Origin: JBAPRR01 sp049281195
GTDB taxonomy: Bacteria; Actinomycetota; Acidimicrobiia; Acidimicrobiales; CAVXTF01
Direction: 5' to 3'
Length of the DNA: 59,584 nucleotides
Assembly: GCA_049281195.1 (NCBI GenBank)
Contig: JBAPRR010000250.1
Span: 1-59,584, forward strand
Shown here: positions 17,457 through 26,096 of the stretch, piece by piece
How positions within the stretch are numbered: the first letter of the stretch is position 1
Layout: the number at the start of each line of letters is the position of its first letter
The notes under the pieces: generated by a model
Database searches by the model: none
What the model was told of the DNA's origin: nothing
The model's input: the letters and a program-made list of their open reading frames with translations, nothing else
Position numbers and translations under genes: made by a program

Positions 17457-18878
17457 TCAGTCCGGGTTGACGAACCCGCTGTGCGGGTGGCCGAGGTAGG
17501 GGAAGACAGGCAGGTAGTTCTCCGTGCCCTTGGCGGTCAGGTCACCGGCGTTTGCAGTCAGCCCATCGGTGACGAGTCCTGCAGCGCCGTCGGGCGTGTA
17601 GCTCGGGTCGACGAGCGGGAGTGTCACACCGGCGAAGGCACGCAGGTCGATGGTCACGACGTCGTCGAACACCCTGCGGCCGTTCGGGTAACCGGCGGCG
17701 TCGCCTCCGATGAGGCCCAGGTTGCTCGGCTTGGACGTCGTCGGCGGGATGGCCATGTTAAGGCGCAGCACGTCGGCGGGAGTCGGGCCTGTGTAGTTCT
17801 GGAATCCGGGGATGATGCCGGCGGGAATGCCGGTGAGAAGGATCGCCTCGAGGTCGGCACGCGCGGTCCCGCTGGCGTTGAATGCTGCCAGGTTCGGGAA
17901 GACGCCCGGGTACAGAACCGGGAGCAATCCGGAAAGCTCGGGATTGGCCACGTAGCTCTCGAATTGCTTGTCGTACACGGGAGGCTGCGTGTTCCAGAAG
18001 TCCTTCATCCCGATCGGGATGACCACCTCGTTGACGAGCGGGTTGCCGAGGCGGGAGACCTGCACGTAGGGACCTGCCCAGTCGACAGAGTTGCTGCCAG
18101 AGCTTCGGACCTGGGCCTGCTGACGGCTCGCCGTGGTCCAAACTCCGATGGTGGACATCTGATTGGTCGGGTCGGTCGGCGGCTTGCCGTTTGCGGTCAG
18201 GTACGCCGCGGGGACCTGGATGGCGATGGAGTGAACGTTCACGTGCGCGGTCGAGTTAACGCCGAGCGCCGGGTTGGCCAGGATCGGAAGCGTTTGGCCG
18301 AATGTGTTGTGCAGCTGCTCGAACGGACGGAGGTCGCCAAGGTCGAATATCGCACCGAGGTCGACGTAGAACCCTTCGGCACGCTGTCCCGCGAACACTT
18401 TCATCCCGCCGGGCAGGGCCTGGATGGCCGCGTTGGCCAACTCGGGATAGAGGTGCGTCGACAGCGGTCCGATGCGACAGGGGGGGCATGGAAGATCACT
18501 TCCGAGCTGGCGGGGCTTGTCGGATCCGACGAGCACGGAAACCGAATAGAACTGTCGGAAATTCCAGTTGGGCGAGTCGAGCGACTCAATGGGTCCCGTG
18601 TTGTAGAGGAAGCTGTTGGGGCTGGTGAAGACGCTCTTGAACTTGAACTGGAAAGTGATGTCGGGTTCGGAGTCGCCGTTGTTGTCGATGAGGATCTCGT
18701 ACAGGACATCGTCGCCGAACGAGTAGAAGTTCGGTCCACCGTCTGGACCTTCGAGCGGGATGTAGTTGGCGATGAGCGTCACGGTGTCCGGATCGTCCGG
18801 ACTCACGAATGCATACAGGTCGGTGCTGTCGGCTACGGGATCCTTGGAGATCTCGGGAGCCTCACGGTGCGAAGACAT
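17457..18878 (-). CDS. DUF4331 domain protein
   Basis: 473 aa. It begins SSHREAPEISKDPVADSTDL, the diagnostic start of the DUF4331 family, and continues with LYAFVSPDDPDTVTLIANYI, DNNGDSEPDITFQF and a C-terminal NGRRVFDDVVTIDLRAFAGV. There is no signal peptide. The biochemical role of the family is unknown; members often sit near ECF sigma factors. Here it is the middle gene of Tat-protein/DUF4331/small-protein, facing away from a sigma/anti-sigma pair. A tandem direct repeat lies 24 bases upstream of its ATG. The equally long open frame on the opposite strand is a codon-bias shadow. Confidence 0.92.
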   Translation of the reverse strand: MSSHREAPEISKDPVADSTDLYAFVSPDDPDTVTLIANYIPLEGPDGGPNFYSFGDDVLYEILIDNNGDSEPDITFQFKFKSVFTSPNSFLYNTGPIESLDSPNWNFRQFYSVSVLVGSDKPRQLGSDLPCPPCRIGPLSTHLYPELANAAIQALPGGMKVFAGQRAEGFYVDLGAIFDLGDLRPFEQLHNTFGQTLPILANPALGVNSTAHVNVHSIAIQVPAAYLTANGKPPTDPTNQMSTIGVWTTASRQQAQVRSSGSNSVDWAGPYVQVSRLGNPLVNEVVIPIGMKDFWNTQPPVYDKQFESYVANPELSGLLPVLYPGVFPNLAAFNASGTARADLEAILLTGIPAGIIPGFQNYTGPTPADVLRLNMAIPPTTSKPSNLGLIGGDAAGYPNGRRVFDDVVTIDLRAFAGVTLPLVDPSYTPDGAAGLVTDGLTANAGDLTAKGTENYLPVFPYLGHPHSGFVNPD

Positions 18879-18901
18879 GGTGGTACCTCGTTCGGTCGGT
18901 A

Positions 18902-18934
18902 GGTGGTTTTAGATTGAGGTGGCTTTTAGATTGA
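18902..18934. repeat. tandem direct repeat upstream of the DUF4331 gene
   Basis: GGTGGTTTTAGATTGA (18902-18917) is followed at once by GGTGGCTTTTAGATTGA (18918-18934), two copies that differ by a single inserted C. They fill most of the 67-base gap between the Tat-substrate gene and DUF4331, and are AT-rich for this genome. Possible roles are a regulator-binding site or an mRNA element that sets the DUF4331 level. Confidence 0.65.
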
Positions 18935-18945
18935 TGAAGAAAGGA

Positions 18946-19263
18946 TCAGCGGGCCGAGCTCAGAATGCGGCTCGCCAATGCCCGGTCCTGCACGCTGAAA
19001 TGCTCGGTACCGACAAAGAGGTCGATCTGACCTGTTCTCGCGTCGCGTACGTGAACCACAACCGGGTTACCGCTCGATGCGTGCTTTTCGATGACGGCGG
19101 CGTCCTCGTGGGAAGCCTGGTCCTCGTGGGAGGAAGATTTGGTGGCGGCGCTCTGCGACTTGGCGAAGGCGGGCAGTGCGCCAGGCAGGACCGTCATGGC
19201 GCCGGCAAGACCGGCGGCAACCGACGAACCCTTAAGGAACTTGCGGCGATCGAAGCCTTCCAT
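18946..19263 (-). CDS. small Tat-exported protein
   Basis: 105 aa from the ATG at 19263, chosen for the AGGAGA upstream and because it places the twin-arginine motif DRRKFLKGSS at residues 5-14. The hydrophobic segment AAGLAGAMTVLPGALPAFA with a cleavage site follows. The mature part is about 70 residues, with a His/Glu/Asp/Ser-rich stretch (SSSHEDQASHEDAAV) and a C-terminal VVVHVRDARTGQIDLFVG. It might bind a metal or cofactor. First gene of the DUF4331 operon, divergent from the ECF sigma gene 187 bases away. Confidence 0.78.
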   Translation of the reverse strand: MEGFDRRKFLKGSSVAAGLAGAMTVLPGALPAFAKSQSAATKSSSHEDQASHEDAAVIEKHASSGNPVVVHVRDARTGQIDLFVGTEHFSVQDRALASRILSSAR

Positions 19264-19450
19264 CGTGTCTCCTCTCGAGATGGGGGTTTCGCGAATCACA
19301 TCGGGTACGGCGCCGGGTGCTGTGGCGGATGGAAAAATCTGGAGATCTTTCTGATAACTGCGGCCGTGGGAGAAGAATTCCCAGGCCGGGGGCCGTTATT
19401 GTCTGCAGCGAAAGCAATCCGCGAACCCCTGTGGCGACGTAAGGAACTAG

Positions 19451-20029
19451 ATGACCGACGATCTGACCGCGACGAGCGACACCGTGCTCGTTCTCGCGAT
19501 CGGGCGTTGGAACGAGGAGGCTCTCGCAGAAGTGTTCCGGCGTCATTCAGGTTCGGTGTTCGCCGTCGCCAAGCAGGTACTGAGAGACGAAGGAGCGGCG
19601 CGGGAGATAACGCACGACGCCTTCGTGTCTCTGTGGCACAGGCCCGAGGCCTACGACCCTGATCGCGGATCGCTACGCGCATTTCTGTTGAACTTCGCCC
19701 ACAGCAGGGCGATCGACCGTCTGAGAGCCAGCCGGCGGAGAGAGTTGCGCGAAGAGCGCGTGGCAAGGGCATCCGTCGACACTGAATACGACGTGGAGAA
19801 CGAGGTGATGCGCAAGTCTGTCGCCGATTCGGTGCGTGAGGCGGTGGTCGGACTACCTAAGAACGAACGCCAGGCGATAGAGCTCGCGTACTTCGGGGGA
19901 TATACGTACCGGGAAACAGCGGCCTTGCTGGGCGAGCCGGAAGGAACCGTGAAGAGCAGAATCAAAAGCGCCTTACGAAAGATGCAGAGCAGCCTTTCGT
20001 CCGGAGGGGTGCTGGGGGCAGACGCATGA
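19451..20029 (+). CDS. ECF RNA polymerase sigma factor (SigK-like)
   Basis: 192 aa, with AAGGAACT before the ATG. Region 2 runs from FRRHSGSVFAVAKQVLRD to RAFLLNFAHSRAIDRLR. Region 4 is LPKNERQAIELAYFGGYTY, then ETAALLGEPEGTVKSRIKSA. Together with an RskA-type anti-sigma gene whose ATG overlaps its stop (ATGA), it resembles the SigK/RskA group. It is probably held at the membrane by that partner and released when an outside signal is sensed. The divergent DUF4331 operon is the obvious candidate target; no promoter match could be confirmed. Confidence 0.93.
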   Translation: MTDDLTATSDTVLVLAIGRWNEEALAEVFRRHSGSVFAVAKQVLRDEGAAREITHDAFVSLWHRPEAYDPDRGSLRAFLLNFAHSRAIDRLRASRRRELREERVARASVDTEYDVENEVMRKSVADSVREAVVGLPKNERQAIELAYFGGYTYRETAALLGEPEGTVKSRIKSALRKMQSSLSSGGVLGADA

Positions 20030-20781
20030 CCCTCTCCCACGACGAGCTCAGGTCGCTTTTAGCTGCTTCTGCGGTGAACGCGTTACCTCCCGAAGAAGAG
20101 GAGGAACTCGACCTTCACCTTGAAAGCTGCGCCCATTGCAGAACGGAGCTGACCGAATACCAGGAATCGGCGTCATTACTGGCGCGACCGACGCTCGATC
20201 CCCCCGCCGGCTTGTGGGACGAGATCGCGAGTTCGATCGGCAAACCCCCGTCACAGGAGATGCCGGTTTCGATTCGACGGGCGGTCAGGCGACGCAACAA
20301 GTGGGCACAGGGCTGGACCGCGATCGCAACCGGCGCGGTGGCTGCGGCGATCGTTCTGGCTGTATGGGCGGTCGACCTCCACGGTCAGGTGGGCCGCCTT
20401 CAGAATGCGTCGATCTCGAGCGAGCTTTCGGGTGCAGTGGCGAACGCGATGACGTCGCCGGGCCATCATTCGGTCGATCTGCGAGGTTCGTCCGGGGTCG
20501 CTCTCGCGAACGCGGTGATAACCACCAACGGGACGGCGTTTCTGGTTCCGAAAGATCTGCCGCGCTTGAGTCCGGGCAGCACGTACCAGCTGTGGGCAGA
20601 GACAAACAGCGGGGCGGTATCGCTTGGCGTCCTAGGCGCCGATCCAGGCATCTCGGTGTTCCGATTCGAGCACCAGATGACCGCCCTGATGCTCACAGCG
20701 GAACCGTCCGGCGGCGTCCCGGCGCCGACCACCGCTGTGCTGGCCGTCGGCAACCTACCCGTCGGACTGACAGGCGCCTGA
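20026..20781 (+). CDS. RskA-type transmembrane anti-sigma factor
   Basis: 251 aa; the start overlaps the sigma stop by four bases. The cytosolic N terminus carries the zinc anti-sigma motif H-x3-C-x2-C (His 31, Cys 35, Cys 38). One membrane span lies near residues 104-123. The external C-terminal domain has the RskA pattern STYQLWAETNSGAVSLGVLG and MLTAEPSGGVPAPT. It would sequester the upstream sigma factor. The coupled reading frames indicate a fixed stoichiometry. Confidence 0.92.
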   Translation: MTLSHDELRSLLAASAVNALPPEEEEELDLHLESCAHCRTELTEYQESASLLARPTLDPPAGLWDEIASSIGKPPSQEMPVSIRRAVRRRNKWAQGWTAIATGAVAAAIVLAVWAVDLHGQVGRLQNASISSELSGAVANAMTSPGHHSVDLRGSSGVALANAVITTNGTAFLVPKDLPRLSPGSTYQLWAETNSGAVSLGVLGADPGISVFRFEHQMTALMLTAEPSGGVPAPTTAVLAVGNLPVGLTGA

Positions 20782-20803
20782 AGCGGCTGTTTCGGGGGCG
20801 CGT

Positions 20804-21634
20804 CTACGAGGATGCCGGATGCGCCACGACAAGGAGCGAACCGCTTCCGCGCGATAGCCCTTCATAGGAGTCAGCTTCGTCCGAAGCAGGTTCATCGCGG
20901 TCATCTAGATCGATCACTTCGTCCACCTTCCAACCCGCGGTCTCGATCAATTCGAGATGCTGATCAATCGGGACGATGGTTCTCCACGGCTCGCTCGTTG
21001 CGCCTCGCCGTCGGGCATTTGCCGCTTCGAGCACTTTTTCCGTCGACAGGCCGGGCTGGTGGATGGCGATGCTCGACACCAGCCGGCTCGCCCCGGCCGA
21101 TCGGAACCTGGCCTGTGCCAGTAGGTCGATTATCGATTCGCGTTCGAGGTAAACCAGAACCCCTTCGCAAACGACAAGCGAGGGCGAAGAAGGATCGTGA
21201 CCGGCTAGTTCGAGCGACTCGCCCAGATCGTCGACCTCGAAGTCGCACGGAACCATCACCAGAGCGGGGCTGTCGATCGGAGAGGTGAAACGCTCGAGGT
21301 TCCGGCACTTGGCCGCCTGAGTGGCAGGGTGGTCAACCTCGAAGAACCTGACGCCCGCTGTTTTGAAGCGCAGCGCCCGGTCATCGAATCCCGCCCCGAG
21401 AATCACGACCTGAGCTATGCCGTCTGAGATTGCCCGCATCACGTGGCCGTCGATGAGCCTGGTCCGCTTACGGATGCTGGGCGTAAGCGCCACCGCCTCG
21501 ACATCGATCGTCGGCATCCCGATGCAGAGACAGCGCTGAGCGTCGGGATCGCCATCGGGCGAATGGGGCCGTGACATGCAGGACCTGACCAGGGCCACGT
21601 ACTGGCTGGTCACAGAGAGGCGGTGATCGGACAC
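20804..21634 (-). CDS. class I SAM-dependent methyltransferase, LCMT/TIGR00027-like
   Basis: 276 aa with the leucine-carboxyl-methyltransferase-like pattern common in mycobacteria: SIRKRTRLIDGHVM, VVILGAGFDDRALRF (motif I), VRFFEVDHPATQ and LVVCEGVLVYLE. It probably O-methylates a small polyketide- or acid-like substrate. The start at GTG 21634 lies in a cACGGCCGTg palindrome and has no good ribosome binding site, so it is uncertain. Convergent with the anti-sigma gene. Confidence 0.85.
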   Translation of the reverse strand: MSDHRLSVTSQYVALVRSCMSRPHSPDGDPDAQRCLCIGMPTIDVEAVALTPSIRKRTRLIDGHVMRAISDGIAQVVILGAGFDDRALRFKTAGVRFFEVDHPATQAAKCRNLERFTSPIDSPALVMVPCDFEVDDLGESLELAGHDPSSPSLVVCEGVLVYLERESIIDLLAQARFRSAGASRLVSSIAIHQPGLSTEKVLEAANARRRGATSEPWRTIVPIDQHLELIETAGWKVDEVIDLDDRDEPASDEADSYEGLSRGSGSLLVVAHPASS

Positions 21635-21714
21635 GGCCGTGACTATATAGGCAAGAAGCTAGACAGTCAACTTACCTGACTTAGTTCATTCGACAGGGCT
21701 GCTTACCGCTTCAC

Positions 21715-22236
21715 TCAGCTCGCGGGAGGGAGACCGAGTGCCGAGCGCAGGGCTTCAGAGGCTGTGGCGAGCTTGTCCCCGGCCAGGCCGTAATTCAGCT
21801 TGAACTCCGAGAGAGTGATCGTGTCCGATGAAAATGCCTCGAGCCCGGTCACATATGTAGGGACGTCGGCCACGACGTTCGCCACCGCCGTCTTGGCCGA
21901 CGTCGGCCAGTTCCCGTAGGAGCTGAGTTCTCCCGACCAGGTCGTAAGGGCCACGGCGAAGGGTTGCGCGGCTGCGCGCAGCGTTGCGTCGGTTCGCCCG
22001 GCCAAAAAAGCCGCTCTTGTCGAGTCGACGGGGGCCACGATCGCCAGGTACTCGGCTGTCGGCGTCGAACCCGTTGTCGATGTTGCTCCTGGTGAGCCCG
22101 TAGACGTGGTGCTCGTCCCTGTTTGCGGATTCGTCGTACTCGGATCTGTCGATCCCCCTCCTCCGCAACCACCGAGCACTGCCGCCAGTGTCAGAGCGCC
22201 GATGATCCCCGCCGCGATCTTCCGCTTTACCAGCAC
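21715..22236 (-). CDS. lipoprotein of unknown function
   Basis: 173 aa from a GTG at 22236 with GGGAGG upstream. Lipobox LGGC (Cys 24) is followed by a Gly/Thr/Ser-rich linker to about residue 60. The remaining 110 residues are Ala-rich and helical, with no family I can name. It may be a small periplasmic binding or structural helical domain. It stands alone between a methyltransferase and an acetyltransferase. Confidence 0.75.
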   Translation of the reverse strand: MLVKRKIAAGIIGALTLAAVLGGCGGGGSTDPSTTNPQTGTSTTSTGSPGATSTTGSTPTAEYLAIVAPVDSTRAAFLAGRTDATLRAAAQPFAVALTTWSGELSSYGNWPTSAKTAVANVVADVPTYVTGLEAFSSDTITLSEFKLNYGLAGDKLATASEALRSALGLPPAS

Positions 22237-22378
22237 CGTCCTCCCTCATATTTCCGCCATTGGCCTGAGCTGCTCTCCAAAGGCCTCCGTCCTGATCAAT
22301 CCGGCAAAGATTACCCCAGGAGAGATATTGCACAGTGCTAACAAGTCCATCCGATCCAGCCGGGGAGTGCCCGGGCGG

Positions 22379-22798
22379 TCAGATCCGGCGTTCCATCCAG
22401 CCGGCACTACCCGGAACGAACCCGAACTTCGAGTACAGACCTTGAGCGTCGCGGGTGGCGAGCAAGAGGAGCCGGATGCCCTGAACATCGGGGTGGGCGA
22501 GAGCGGACTCGACCAGAAACGTACCGAGACCCTTCCCCCGGAACCCCGAGTCGACGAACACGTCACAGAGCCAGGCGAACGTGGAAGTGTCCGTAACCCA
22601 GCGGCAGAACGCCACCTGGGTGGATTCCGGGCCGTAGCAACCGATGGCCACCGAGTGCTCGATGGAACGCTCGACCAGCTCCATGGACCGGCCGGCAGCC
22701 CAGTAGCTCTCCTCGCTCAACCATCTGTGAATCCGGTCCAGATCAAGAAGGTCCTTTTCGTCACTGATGAAGAACCCATCCTCTCTCCGTCGCTGCAT
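22379..22798 (-). CDS. GNAT-family N-acetyltransferase
   Basis: 139 aa from the ATG at 22798; an upstream frame of 41 residues looks non-coding. The acetyl-CoA pyrophosphate loop is DVFVDSGFRGKGLGTFLVES, followed by LLATRDAQGLYSKFGF, which fits the C-terminal beta strand and alpha helix of GNAT. The substrate is unknown. The length is normal for the family. Divergent from the serpin gene across 162 bases in which I see no clear regulatory element. Confidence 0.88.
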   Translation of the reverse strand: MQRRREDGFFISDEKDLLDLDRIHRWLSEESYWAAGRSMELVERSIEHSVAIGCYGPESTQVAFCRWVTDTSTFAWLCDVFVDSGFRGKGLGTFLVESALAHPDVQGIRLLLLATRDAQGLYSKFGFVPGSAGWMERRI

Positions 22799-22960
22799 CC
22801 GGATCAGGATAAGGGCGAGCCGCTGCCGCCCTCGGCGGGCGGCGCCACTCACGCCGGCAACGCAGGCCTCAACAAACTCCCGAAAAACAAACCCCCGGTG
22901 GCAACGCCGGGTGCCTGTCATGCGTGTAGGTCTACGTAGGAGCCATGAAAGGGAGGGCCC

Positions 22961-24373
22961 ATGGCCCAGTCACGATCGCCTCACGACGTAGATCGATCTC
23001 ACAGGCGCCGCAACGCATCTCTGTTCTCCGGAGCGGGCCTTGTCGTCGTCGCCGCTGTCGTGGCGATCGTGGTCTCGACGATGTCGGGCGGTGGGTCGTC
23101 CGCGCACCCCGGAGGCGCGTCGGCGCTACAAGGCGTCTCTCGCAAGAGTTTCCACGGCGCGGTCCAGCTGATCTCGCGGGTCGCCTTGAACCAGACGGTG
23201 AGTTCTGCTGAGACCACAGCCGACGAGATGGCCGTTGCCCGGGCGGAAGAGGCATTCGGCATTCGGCTTCTGCAGCACCTGTCGGCGTCCTCCGGGGACG
23301 CCAACCAGCTGATATCGCCGCTCAGCTTGTCGGAAGCAGTCGCCATGTGCCTGGTGGGAGCCCGCGGGACAACTGCCAGTCAGATGGCGGCATCTATTGG
23401 CCTATCAGGCCTGACGCCTCAGGATCAGGCCACCGGCTGGGCTGCACTCGACAGCGACCTGCTCAACTCCGCCACCCATGACAAGGACGTTCTGAGTGAC
23501 GCCAACAGCATCTGGACCCAGACGGGATTCCCGGTGAAGCAGGCGTTCCTCGTTGCTCTCAAGACGGATTTCAACGCAGGTATCTGGCAGGCGAACTTCG
23601 CACGCGATCCCTCGGCGGCAGATGCCGCGATCAACGCGTGGGTAAGCCGGATCACAAACGGCCACATAACCAACCTGATGAACCCAAGCGACACGCCGCC
23701 TGACATCTCGGCGGTGCTTTTGAACGCGGTGCTGTTCGAGGCGCAATGGGCCACTCAGCTGACGGACATGAGCCCGGGCAAGTTCGATGCGCCCGGTGGC
23801 TCCGTACCGGTCACGTACCTGAGCCCCGCCGAAGGTGACAACGGGTTCGCCGCAACGACCGAAAGCGGGGTTCAGGCGGTGCAGCTCCCCTACTGGAACG
23901 GGAACCCTTCGTCGCCAACTGCGGGAAGGTACGCGGCACTTCTCATAATGCCGACCTCGGGGTCACTCTCTCAATTCATCGATCGGTTGGAGCAACAGAA
24001 ACTGGGCCGGATCGTGAACGGTCTCAAAGACCAGGCTCTCAATCTCGAGATCCCCAAGTTGACCATGAGCTCGGACAATCAGCTCTCCGCCGTGCTCCAA
24101 CAGATGGGAATGTCAGACGCGTTTTCGCAAGACGCGGACTTCTCCGGAATCAGCACGACGCCGACCCAGATCAGTCAGGTCGTTCAACAGGCCACACTGA
24201 ACGTCACGGCATGGGGAACGGTTGCTTCCGCCGCCACTGCGGTGGTGATGGTTCCGACAGCTATAGCTATCTCGACTCAGATGACCTTCGACAGACCATT
24301 CCTTTTCCTCATCCGCGACACCAAAACCGGCGCGATCCTTTTCGAATCGGCGGTCAACAACCCGGCCGCCTGA
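22961..24373 (+). CDS. membrane-anchored serpin (serine protease inhibitor)
   Basis: 470 aa with GGGAGG before the ATG. Residues about 22-43 form an uncleaved or cleaved membrane segment (GLVVVAAVVAIVV). Serpin landmarks follow: NQLISPLSLSEAVAMCLVGA, DAAINAWVSRITNGHI, LLNAVLFEAQWATQL and LEIPKLTMSS. The reactive-centre region is near residues 418-438: WGTVASAATAVVMVP contains the hinge G-T-x-A-x-A-A-T of inhibitory serpins, although the usual Glu at P17 is Trp. The end is FDRPFLFLIRDTKTGAILF. It probably traps serine or cysteine proteases outside the cell. Bacterial serpins are sporadic, so lateral transfer is possible. Confidence 0.92.
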   Translation: MAQSRSPHDVDRSHRRRNASLFSGAGLVVVAAVVAIVVSTMSGGGSSAHPGGASALQGVSRKSFHGAVQLISRVALNQTVSSAETTADEMAVARAEEAFGIRLLQHLSASSGDANQLISPLSLSEAVAMCLVGARGTTASQMAASIGLSGLTPQDQATGWAALDSDLLNSATHDKDVLSDANSIWTQTGFPVKQAFLVALKTDFNAGIWQANFARDPSAADAAINAWVSRITNGHITNLMNPSDTPPDISAVLLNAVLFEAQWATQLTDMSPGKFDAPGGSVPVTYLSPAEGDNGFAATTESGVQAVQLPYWNGNPSSPTAGRYAALLIMPTSGSLSQFIDRLEQQKLGRIVNGLKDQALNLEIPKLTMSSDNQLSAVLQQMGMSDAFSQDADFSGISTTPTQISQVVQQATLNVTAWGTVASAATAVVMVPTAIAISTQMTFDRPFLFLIRDTKTGAILFESAVNNPAA

Positions 24374-24388
24374 AAATACGGAAGAAAT

Positions 24389-24895
24389 TCAACGACGCTC
24401 GATGATTCCCCGCAGTATCGCGGCCTGCCCGACGTGCTGGGTGTCGTCGTTGATGACGCTCACAAGCCGTACGCCGAGAGTCACGGGCGGATCCCAGTGA
24501 TCGTCGACCACGCGGTCGAGATCGTCGTCGGTCAGAGAATCGATGAACCGCAGTGTCTGTTCGTGGACCTCGTCGTAATAGCCGAGAAGCGTCTCCGAAT
24601 CAGAGCGGACCAATCCGACCTGCTCGCTCGAGTGCCCGTACCCGGTCTCGTGCACGTCCATCGGCAGAGCGAACCGGTCAGCCCACCCGCCGGTCAGGTA
24701 CACCTGATCGGCTCCGGAAACCGCGGATACATGGTCGTCCTGAACTCGCGTCAGGTGCCACGCCAACCAGCAGATCGAGTTGGCATCCCGGTCAAGGCGC
24801 ACAGAGAGCTCTTCTTCAGAAAGGCCTTCCAGGGCATGGTGGAGGGACTCCTTCACACGGTTCAGAGCATCGGCAAGAACCCCTGCACTCGTCAT
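24389..24895 (-). CDS. DinB/DUF664-family protein (mycothiol-S-transferase-like)
   Basis: 168 aa with AGGAGCAG before the ATG. It is a four-helix metal-binding protein: WLAWHLTRVQDDH supplies the first metal His residues and the C-terminal TQHVGQAAILRG supplies another. In actinobacteria such proteins use mycothiol to transfer or isomerise small electrophiles. Thirty bases separate it from the preceding metallopeptidase gene on the same strand, so the two are likely co-transcribed. The substrate cannot be given. Confidence 0.85.
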   Translation of the reverse strand: MTSAGVLADALNRVKESLHHALEGLSEEELSVRLDRDANSICWLAWHLTRVQDDHVSAVSGADQVYLTGGWADRFALPMDVHETGYGHSSEQVGLVRSDSETLLGYYDEVHEQTLRFIDSLTDDDLDRVVDDHWDPPVTLGVRLVSVINDDTQHVGQAAILRGIIERR

Positions 24896-24924
24896 GGTCT
24901 GCTCCTAACTCAGTTTCGTCGATT

Positions 24925-25272
24925 TCAAGCCCACCCCAGCTCCTTGAGCCGGGGGTCGCTGATCCCGAAGTGGTGCGCTATCTCGTGGATGAGGGTTTTG
25001 CGCACCTGAGCGCGAACCTCATCCTCGGTATTGCAGTGCCGGCAGATCGTGCCCTGATAGAGCGTTATCCGATCGGGAACTGCACCGTAATAGCTCAACG
25101 GACCCCGCTCTGTGAGGGGGATGCCCTGGAAGAGCCCATAGAGGTTCCGACCCTCGGCCTCGTCCTCGACGAATATCGCGACGTTGTCCATCTCCGAGGT
25201 CAACTCCCGAGGCATCGAGGCGATCGCTTCGGTAATGAATTGATCGAACCGTTCGGCCGAAACTTTGTACAC
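24925..25272 (-). CDS. metallopeptidase (zincin-like family)
   Basis: 115 aa if it starts at the GTG at 25272, which gives the usual family length; the open frame runs far upstream, antisense to the next methyltransferase. It has IFVEDEAEGRNLYGLFQG, IPLTERGPLSYYG, PDRITLYQGTICRHC and the zinc-binding helix HEIAHHFGI. This small actinobacterial family is a minimal zincin of unknown substrate. Upstream of the DinB-like gene. The start is not fixed by a ribosome binding site. Confidence 0.8.
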   Translation of the reverse strand: MYKVSAERFDQFITEAIASMPRELTSEMDNVAIFVEDEAEGRNLYGLFQGIPLTERGPLSYYGAVPDRITLYQGTICRHCNTEDEVRAQVRKTLIHEIAHHFGISDPRLKELGWA

Positions 25273-25374
25273 GCGCAAGGACTGTATCGGCGCCAAGCGC
25301 TCCGGCCATCCGAAACGATGGGCGGACTGGCCCCGAGAATGAAATGCAGGAATTCGATCGAATAGGGTGGCTCC

Positions 25375-26043
25375 ATGGCCGAAGAGCGACTCGACACCGC
25401 GCACGAATTCTGGGATCAATGGTGGGGAGATGCGAAGAGTCGCCCGATGTGGAGCGACCCTGAGCCATCGGTGACCCGTTTCATGACGGCTCTCGAGCAG
25501 AGGGGTGCGAAGACGGTGCTCGATGTCGGTTCGGGCATCGGCCGCCACTCGCTCGCGTATGCGGCGAACGGCTTCGAGGTGATCGCCGTCGACGCCAGCT
25601 CGACCGGCCTCGAAGAGGTGGCCAGGTCCGCACAAGACCGTGGCCTCGTGATCGAAACGCGCCCCGGAGTGTTCACGAGCCTTCCGGTCGACGACGCGAG
25701 CGTCGATCATGTGCTGGCGTGGAACGTGATCTATCACGGCGACGGCGATGTGGTTGCCACCGCCTTGACTGAGTGCCGAAGGGTGCTCCGCGTAGAAGGG
25801 ACCCTTCAAGTCACCTTCCTGTCGAAGCGCAACAAGGCTTACGGGGTCGGGGAGGAGATCCGTCCTGACACGTTCGTCGACAAGTCGAGTGCGGGTGACA
25901 AGGATCACCCGCACTTCTACCTTGACGCCTCAGGCGTAACCCGGATGCTCTCCGATGCGGGCTTCGAAACGCTGTCGCTCATCGACCTGGAACAGCATTC
26001 GCCTGGCGCTTTTCATTGGGCGGTCCTCGCCGAGCGCGCGTAG
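25375..26043 (+). CDS. class I SAM-dependent methyltransferase
   Basis: 222 aa. It opens with EFWDQWWGDAKSRPMW, then motif I TVLDVGSGIGRHSLAYA, motif II VIAVDASSTGLEEV, DHVLAWNVIYHGD and ECRRVLRVEGTLQVTFLS. The fold is tellurite/thiopurine- or UbiE-like; the substrate is unknown. Divergent from the metallopeptidase gene, and the heme-oxygenase-like gene follows 53 bases downstream. Confidence 0.88.
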   Translation: MAEERLDTAHEFWDQWWGDAKSRPMWSDPEPSVTRFMTALEQRGAKTVLDVGSGIGRHSLAYAANGFEVIAVDASSTGLEEVARSAQDRGLVIETRPGVFTSLPVDDASVDHVLAWNVIYHGDGDVVATALTECRRVLRVEGTLQVTFLSKRNKAYGVGEEIRPDTFVDKSSAGDKDHPHFYLDASGVTRMLSDAGFETLSLIDLEQHSPGAFHWAVLAERA

Positions 26044-26096
26044 CCGACGAAATCGGGTATATCGCAAAAGCCTTGGAAATCTGCTCAGATGAGGAA

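Noticed and set aside
17481..18902. 473-codon open frame on the plus strand, exactly opposite DUF4331
   Set aside because: It is antisense to a clear family protein, its translation is low-complexity Arg/Val/Glu/Gly, and such mirror frames are expected at this GC content.
19264..19450. SigK-type promoter (CCATCC -35) in the sigma/DUF4331 intergenic region
   Set aside because: CCATCC occurs on the minus strand, but the nearest -10-like CCGATG is 22 bases away instead of the usual 16-17.
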